Origin: an uncultured Ruminococcus sp.
GTDB lineage: Bacteria > Bacillota > Clostridia > Oscillospirales > Acutalibacteraceae
Reading direction: 5' to 3'
Length of the DNA stretch: 8,995 nt
Assembly: GCA_902773065.1 (NCBI GenBank)
Contig: CACYDD010000228.1
Location: 1 to 8,995, forward strand
The notes beneath the pieces were generated by a model, which searched no databases, was not told where the DNA came from, and was given only the letters and a program-made list of their open reading frames with translations. A program made the position numbers and the translations under genes. Positions within the stretch are counted from its first letter, which is position 1. Each line of letters starts with the position of its first letter. Below are positions 5,394 to 8,995 of the stretch, piece after piece.

Positions 5394-7397
5394 ATGGATA
5401 TTAATGAAATCAAGGCAAGAGCCGAAGAACTGCGTTCTCAGATATTGTACCACAATCACCGCTATTATAATGAGGATGCACCCGAGATCAGCGACTATGA
5501 TTATGATATGCTTCTGCGGGAATTAGAGCAGATCGAAAGTGACCACCCCGAACTAATTACCCCTGATTCCCCTACTCAGCGTGTCGGTGGGGATGCGGCG
5601 GAGAAGTTCTCCCCTGTGCCGCACAAAGTTCCGATGGAAAGTCTGCATGATTCTTTTTCCCCCGAAGAGATCAGAGAATTCGACACAAGAGTGCGTGAAA
5701 GTGTTGACTCACCGAAATATGTTGTTGAACCGAAAATTGACGGTCTTTCTGTTTCGGCAGAATACCGCAACGGAATTTTTGTCAGAGGTTCAACACGTGG
5801 TGACGGTCGTGTGGGAGAGGATATTACCGACAACCTCAAAACAATCAAATCCCTGCCGATGAAATTAAAACGCCCTGTCCCCTATCTTGAAGTGCGCGGC
5901 GAGGTCTATATGTCGATCGAAAGCTTTGAAACACTGACCGCACGTCAGGAAGAAAACGAGGAAAAACCATTCAAAAATCCCAGAAATGCGGCGGCAGGTT
6001 CTTTACGGCAGAAAAATTCCAAAATCACTAAGGAACGCAATTTAGATATTTTTGTATTCAATGTTCAGCAGATCGAGGGCGAAGAACTGACAGGTCATGC
6101 ACAGTCACTTGAGTTTTTGAAAGAGCTTGGCTTTACGGTACTTCCATTCTATTACCTTTGCAGCAGTGCGGATGAGGTACTGGAAAAAATTGATGAGATC
6201 GGTGATCAGCGCGGTGAATTAAGCTTTCAGATTGACGGTGCTGTTGTAAAGATTGACAGCTTTGCACAAAGAGAAGTCCTTGGAAGTACATCAAAATTCC
6301 CGAAATGGGCGGAAGCCTATAAATATCCGCCCGAAGAAAAGGAAACAGAACTGCTTGATGTGGAGATCAATGTCGGCAGAACAGGCGTACTGACCCCTAC
6401 CGCTATTTTTGCCCCCATCACCCTTGCCGGTACAACTGTCAGCCGTGCCACACTGCATAATGAAGAATTTATTTCCGAAAAGGATATCCGTATCGGTGAT
6501 ACCGTTATCCTGCGAAAAGCAGGCGAAATTATCCCCGAGGTCGTTTCCGTTGTAAAACACAAAGAAGGTGCTGAACCATACAAAATGCCGAGGATCTGCC
6601 CCTCCTGCGGAAGTCCCGTGACCTTTGAAAACGGTGAAGCCGCTTTGCGCTGTTCCAATACAGAATGTCCTGCACAGCTGATGCGGCATATGATCCATTT
6701 TGTTTCCCGTGATGCAATGGATATTGACGGTCTCGGAGAAAAGGTACTTCATGCACTTGCGGAAAAAGAACTTATTCACTCCCCTCTTGACCTCTACCGA
6801 CTGACAAAGGAAGATATCCTGACACTTGACAAAAAGAAGGAAAAGTCAGCTGACAACCTCATTAATGCGATCGAAAAGTCGAAAGGCAATGACCTTTACA
6901 GACTGGTGTTCGGTTTAGGTATCAGGCATATCGGTCAGAAAGCAGCAAAACTGCTTGCTGACAAATTCCGGACACTTGATGAAATTGCAAATGCAAAACT
7001 CGAGGAAATATCGGAAATAGAGGGCTATGGAGATATCATGGCAGAGAGTGTAGTAAATTACTTTACGCTTGAACAATCCAAAGAACTTGTCAAAGAAATC
7101 AAAGAACTGGGGATCAATGATAAAAACCTGACAGAAAAAACAGATATAAAAGAAAACATCTTTACAGGCAAAACCTTTGTTATCACAGGCACACTCCCTA
7201 CCTATAAAAGAAGTGAAGCTGCCGCTATTATTGAAAAATTCGGGGGAAAAGTCTCGGGAAGTGTCTCCAAAAAGACAAATTTCGTTCTTGCCGGTGAAGC
7301 TGCCGGAAGCAAACTGACAAAAGCACAGCAGCTGGGTATCACCGTTATAGACGAAGAGGAATTCAATAAAATGAAAACGGAAAGTGAAAATCAATAA
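5394..7397 (+). CDS. ligA: NAD-dependent DNA ligase
   Basis: LigA seals nicks in DNA during replication and repair, using NAD+ to form a ligase-AMP intermediate. The 667-aa length is standard. Domain order is complete. The N-terminal NAD-binding Ia region carries YHNHRYYNEDAPEISDYDYD (19-38) and SPTQRVGG (59-66). The adenylation domain has the catalytic lysine K114 in EPKIDG, then RGDGRVGED (135-143), EVRGEVYM (166-173), NPRNAAAGSLRQ (195-206) and the QIDGAVVK motif (279-286). The OB fold follows, around GRTGVLTPTAIFAPI (328-342). Next come a four-cysteine zinc finger (C402, C405, C420, C425), helix-hairpin-helix repeats (about 440-560) and a C-terminal BRCT domain (about 587-660). The ATG follows AAGGAG by eight bases. 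The stop shares one base with the next gene's ATG (TAATG). No key residue is missing. Confidence 0.98.
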   Translation: MDINEIKARAEELRSQILYHNHRYYNEDAPEISDYDYDMLLRELEQIESDHPELITPDSPTQRVGGDAAEKFSPVPHKVPMESLHDSFSPEEIREFDTRVRESVDSPKYVVEPKIDGLSVSAEYRNGIFVRGSTRGDGRVGEDITDNLKTIKSLPMKLKRPVPYLEVRGEVYMSIESFETLTARQEENEEKPFKNPRNAAAGSLRQKNSKITKERNLDIFVFNVQQIEGEELTGHAQSLEFLKELGFTVLPFYYLCSSADEVLEKIDEIGDQRGELSFQIDGAVVKIDSFAQREVLGSTSKFPKWAEAYKYPPEEKETELLDVEINVGRTGVLTPTAIFAPITLAGTTVSRATLHNEEFISEKDIRIGDTVILRKAGEIIPEVVSVVKHKEGAEPYKMPRICPSCGSPVTFENGEAALRCSNTECPAQLMRHMIHFVSRDAMDIDGLGEKVLHALAEKELIHSPLDLYRLTKEDILTLDKKKEKSADNLINAIEKSKGNDLYRLVFGLGIRHIGQKAAKLLADKFRTLDEIANAKLEEISEIEGYGDIMAESVVNYFTLEQSKELVKEIKELGINDKNLTEKTDIKENIFTGKTFVITGTLPTYKRSEAAAIIEKFGGKVSGSVSKKTNFVLAGEAAGSKLTKAQQLGITVIDEEEFNKMKTESENQ

Positions 7398-8677
7398 TGC
7401 CAAAATTAACCTTCGCAAAAAAATTTATTAATGCTTACGGAAAAAAAATCAGACATAATCTTCTGCTGTTTCTGAAATGGTCGGCAATTTCTATCCTTAC
7501 CGGTCTGATTGTCGGAAGTTTCTCTACATTATTCGCCTTTATCATGAATATCATGACGGAATACAGAGAGCAGAATGATTATATGCTGTATTTTCTGCCG
7601 CTGGGCGGTATTCTGACAGTATTTCTTTACAGTGCCTTCAAATATAAAAATGATAAGGGAACAAATCTCGTACTGTCTACCATTCACGCAAGAAGCGAAA
7701 TACCGCTGAGAATGGCACCGCTGATTTTTATTACAACGATCATCACTCATGTATTCGGCGGTTCGGCAGGCCGTGAGGGTGCGGCTTTGCAGCTTGGCGG
7801 AAGTATCGGAAACCAGATCGGGCGGTCGCTGAAGCTTGACGATGCCGACAAGCGTGTTGTTGTGCTTTGCGGTATGAGTGCGGCTTTCTCGGCACTGTTC
7901 GGTACACCTATGGCTGCAGCAATTTTTTCTCTGGAAGTGGTCAGTGTCGGCGTGATGTATTATGCCGCACTTGTTCCCTGTGTTTTTTCTTCTCTGATTG
8001 CCACCTATTTTGCGAAATTTTTTGGAATCAAAGAAACCGACTTTGCCGTTGTGGATTTTCCCGAACTCAGTATTTTAAATTCTTTTGAAACCGTAATACT
8101 GGCGATCCTTTGTGCTGCGATCAGTATTCTGTTTATCCTGCTTCTTCATTCCACGGGAGATCTTTTCAGAAAATATTTGAAAAATCCTTATATCAGAATT
8201 GTCATTGCCGCTTGTGCGATCGTGATATTGTCTTTGATTTTTCAGACAAGAGATTACAACGGAGCAGGCATGAATGTCATTGCAAGAGCTGTCAACGGTG
8301 AAGCTGTACCATACGCATTTATCATAAAAATGCTGTTTACCGCCATTACTATTGAAGCCGGCTTCCGCGGCGGTGAAATCGTTCCCTCTTTCTTTATCGG
8401 TGCTACGTTCGGCTGTACATTCGGAAGTCTGATCGGGTTTTCACCCTCAGTTTGTGCCGCCGTGGGACTGATCGCCGTTTTCTGCGGCGTTACCAACTGC
8501 CCCATTACCTCGCTGCTGATCAGCTTTGAGCTTTTCGGTGCAGGAGGAGTACCGTATTTCATGATTGCTGTGGCAGTCAGCTATTTCATGTCGGGATATT
8601 ACGGCTTATACAAGGATCAGACCATTGTCTATTCCAAATACAAAACAAAATTCCTCAACAGAAAAGCAAGGAAGTAA
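7397..8677 (+). CDS. ClC-type anion/proton antiporter, CLC-F (fluoride)-like
   Basis: A ClC-family membrane protein of 426 aa without CBS domains. The gating-glutamate motif is present as GGSAGREGAALQ (121-132, E127). The Cl-selective helix-C motif GSGIP is absent; the region reads KGTNLVLSTIH (87-97). Where chloride ClCs have GGGSGG, this one has GFRGGEIVPSFFIGATFG (322-339), with E327. These departures, and PLRMAPLIF followed by the GREG motif, resemble the CLC-F clade, which exports fluoride in exchange for protons. The clade call is from memory of motifs, while ClC membership is firm. About ten or more membrane helices are visible. Translation is probably coupled to ligA through TAATG, since only a weak GGAAAG lies upstream. 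I see no fluoride riboswitch. No CrcB-type channel gene is in the window. Confidence 0.9.
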   Translation: MPKLTFAKKFINAYGKKIRHNLLLFLKWSAISILTGLIVGSFSTLFAFIMNIMTEYREQNDYMLYFLPLGGILTVFLYSAFKYKNDKGTNLVLSTIHARSEIPLRMAPLIFITTIITHVFGGSAGREGAALQLGGSIGNQIGRSLKLDDADKRVVVLCGMSAAFSALFGTPMAAAIFSLEVVSVGVMYYAALVPCVFSSLIATYFAKFFGIKETDFAVVDFPELSILNSFETVILAILCAAISILFILLLHSTGDLFRKYLKNPYIRIVIAACAIVILSLIFQTRDYNGAGMNVIARAVNGEAVPYAFIIKMLFTAITIEAGFRGGEIVPSFFIGATFGCTFGSLIGFSPSVCAAVGLIAVFCGVTNCPITSLLISFELFGAGGVPYFMIAVAVSYFMSGYYGLYKDQTIVYSKYKTKFLNRKARK

Positions 8678-8735
8678 CAATTACAGTTTGAGATTAATTG
8701 AATATTACTAAAGAACGCAGTTTTCGCCTTTCCAA

Positions 8736-8753
8736 ATTATGCAAAATCATAAT
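8736..8753. repeat. Short AT-rich inverted repeat upstream of the last promoter
   Basis: ATTATG (8736-8741) pairs with CATAAT (8748-8753) across a six-base centre. It lies 17 bp upstream of the -35 box at 8770, so it could be an operator. As a terminator for the ClC gene it is weak (six AT-rich pairs, no immediate T-run). Confidence 0.4.
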
Positions 8754-8769
8754 AATTATAACATTTTTG

Positions 8770-8798
8770 TTGCTTTTTAGTTTAGTATATGTTACAAT
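8770..8798 (+). promoter_or_regulatory. Strong sigma-A promoter of the secreted-protein gene
   Basis: TTGCTT (8770-8775), a 17-base spacer and TACAAT (8793-8798), with TG one base before the -10 box, giving an extended -10 as well. Transcription should begin near 8805, with a leader of about 30 nt before the ATG at 8838. Confidence 0.83.
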
Positions 8799-8837
8799 TA
8801 AGTCATGTTATATTTATTCAAGAAAGGAACCATTACA

Positions 8838-8995
8838 ATGCAGATTAAAGGAAAAGTTGCTGCCATATTTTTCATATCCGCAGCATTATGTATCCCGTTC
8901 ATCGGAGAAAATGTGATCAGTGTAAACGCTGCGGACACAACTTCCTCTGCCGTTTCAGAAAGCACTACGGAATTAGCAAATCTGAAATTTTATAC
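8838..8995 (+). CDS. Secreted protein, N-terminal signal peptide only (3' partial)
   Basis: The ATG follows AAAGGA (8823-8828) by nine bases and sits about 30 nt downstream of a strong promoter. The first 52 residues start MQIKGK, continue with a hydrophobic core (VAAIFFISAALCIPFIG, 7-23), and reach a likely signal peptidase I site near SVNAA-D (residues 28-33). The mature N-terminus is Ser/Thr-rich (TTSSAVSESTTE), typical of a linker before a domain. The gene runs off the window before any domain appears, so the function cannot be called. It could be an exported enzyme or a cell-surface protein. Confidence 0.8.
   Translation, partial: MQIKGKVAAIFFISAALCIPFIGENVISVNAADTTSSAVSESTTELANLKFY

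Noticed and set aside
6291..6779. A 162-codon minus-strand frame within ligA
   Set aside because: It is antisense to the OB-fold and zinc-finger region of an intact ligA and has no start signal or recognisable motif.
5371..7396. Fluoride riboswitch for the CLC-F-like gene
   Set aside because: There is no intergenic space before the antiporter (it overlaps ligA by one base), and no fluoride-riboswitch-like sequence was noticed in the short gap before ligA.
8698..8916. A 72-codon frame from TTG with a hydrophobic segment
   Set aside because: It runs through the promoter and over the signal-peptide gene in another frame. The hydrophobic stretch is the T-rich promoter translated, and its start lacks a good ribosome binding site.

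Overview
The window looks like the chromosome of a Ruminococcus-like Gram-positive gut bacterium (Oscillospiraceae, Bacillota). The evidence is moderate GC with AT-rich promoters, strong purine-rich ribosome binding sites of the GGAGG type, and protein sequences that read as Clostridia/Ruminococcus. The species assignment is inference; no rRNA or other marker is present. There is no phage, insertion sequence, CRISPR array, tRNA or rRNA in the window.

Left part (1-1007): the 3' portion of a plus-strand gene for an unrecognised, proline-rich protein. It carries two near-identical four-cysteine zinc-ribbon motifs, one at the window edge and one at the extreme C-terminus. Between them lie six copies of an APMKFED motif, four of them in a 33-bp tandem array. 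It converges on a minus-strand cluster, and both sides share one hairpin that can terminate transcription in either direction.

Minus-strand cluster (2377-1005): a clear sigma-A promoter drives queA (queuosine biosynthesis). queA is followed after 21 bp by a 59-codon gene with a strong ribosome binding site. That gene overlaps by ATGA a 27-codon gene with a CxxC motif. The two small genes look real from their translation signals; their functions are unknown.

Divergent intergenic region (2312-2651): it holds the queA promoter, several palindromes and a direct repeat of unknown role, and an extended -10 promoter for the plus-strand genes.

Plus-strand run (2652-8677): nspC (carboxynorspermidine decarboxylase, polyamine synthesis), an AEC-family permease, a 171-aa conserved-looking unknown protein with a C-terminal zinc-knuckle motif, ligA (NAD-dependent DNA ligase) and a ClC-type antiporter resembling the fluoride-exporting CLC-F clade. 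Gaps are 75, 58, 23 and -1 bp with no visible terminator, so at least the last three or four genes probably share a transcript. They do not form an obvious single pathway.

Right edge (8678-8995): a strong promoter and the start of a secreted protein with a typical signal peptide, cut off by the window end.

Most of the window is housekeeping. The parts not explained by known families are the duplicated zinc-ribbon/APMKFED protein, the pair of tiny genes behind queA and the zinc-motif protein before ligA. I see no strong case for a new multi-gene system.
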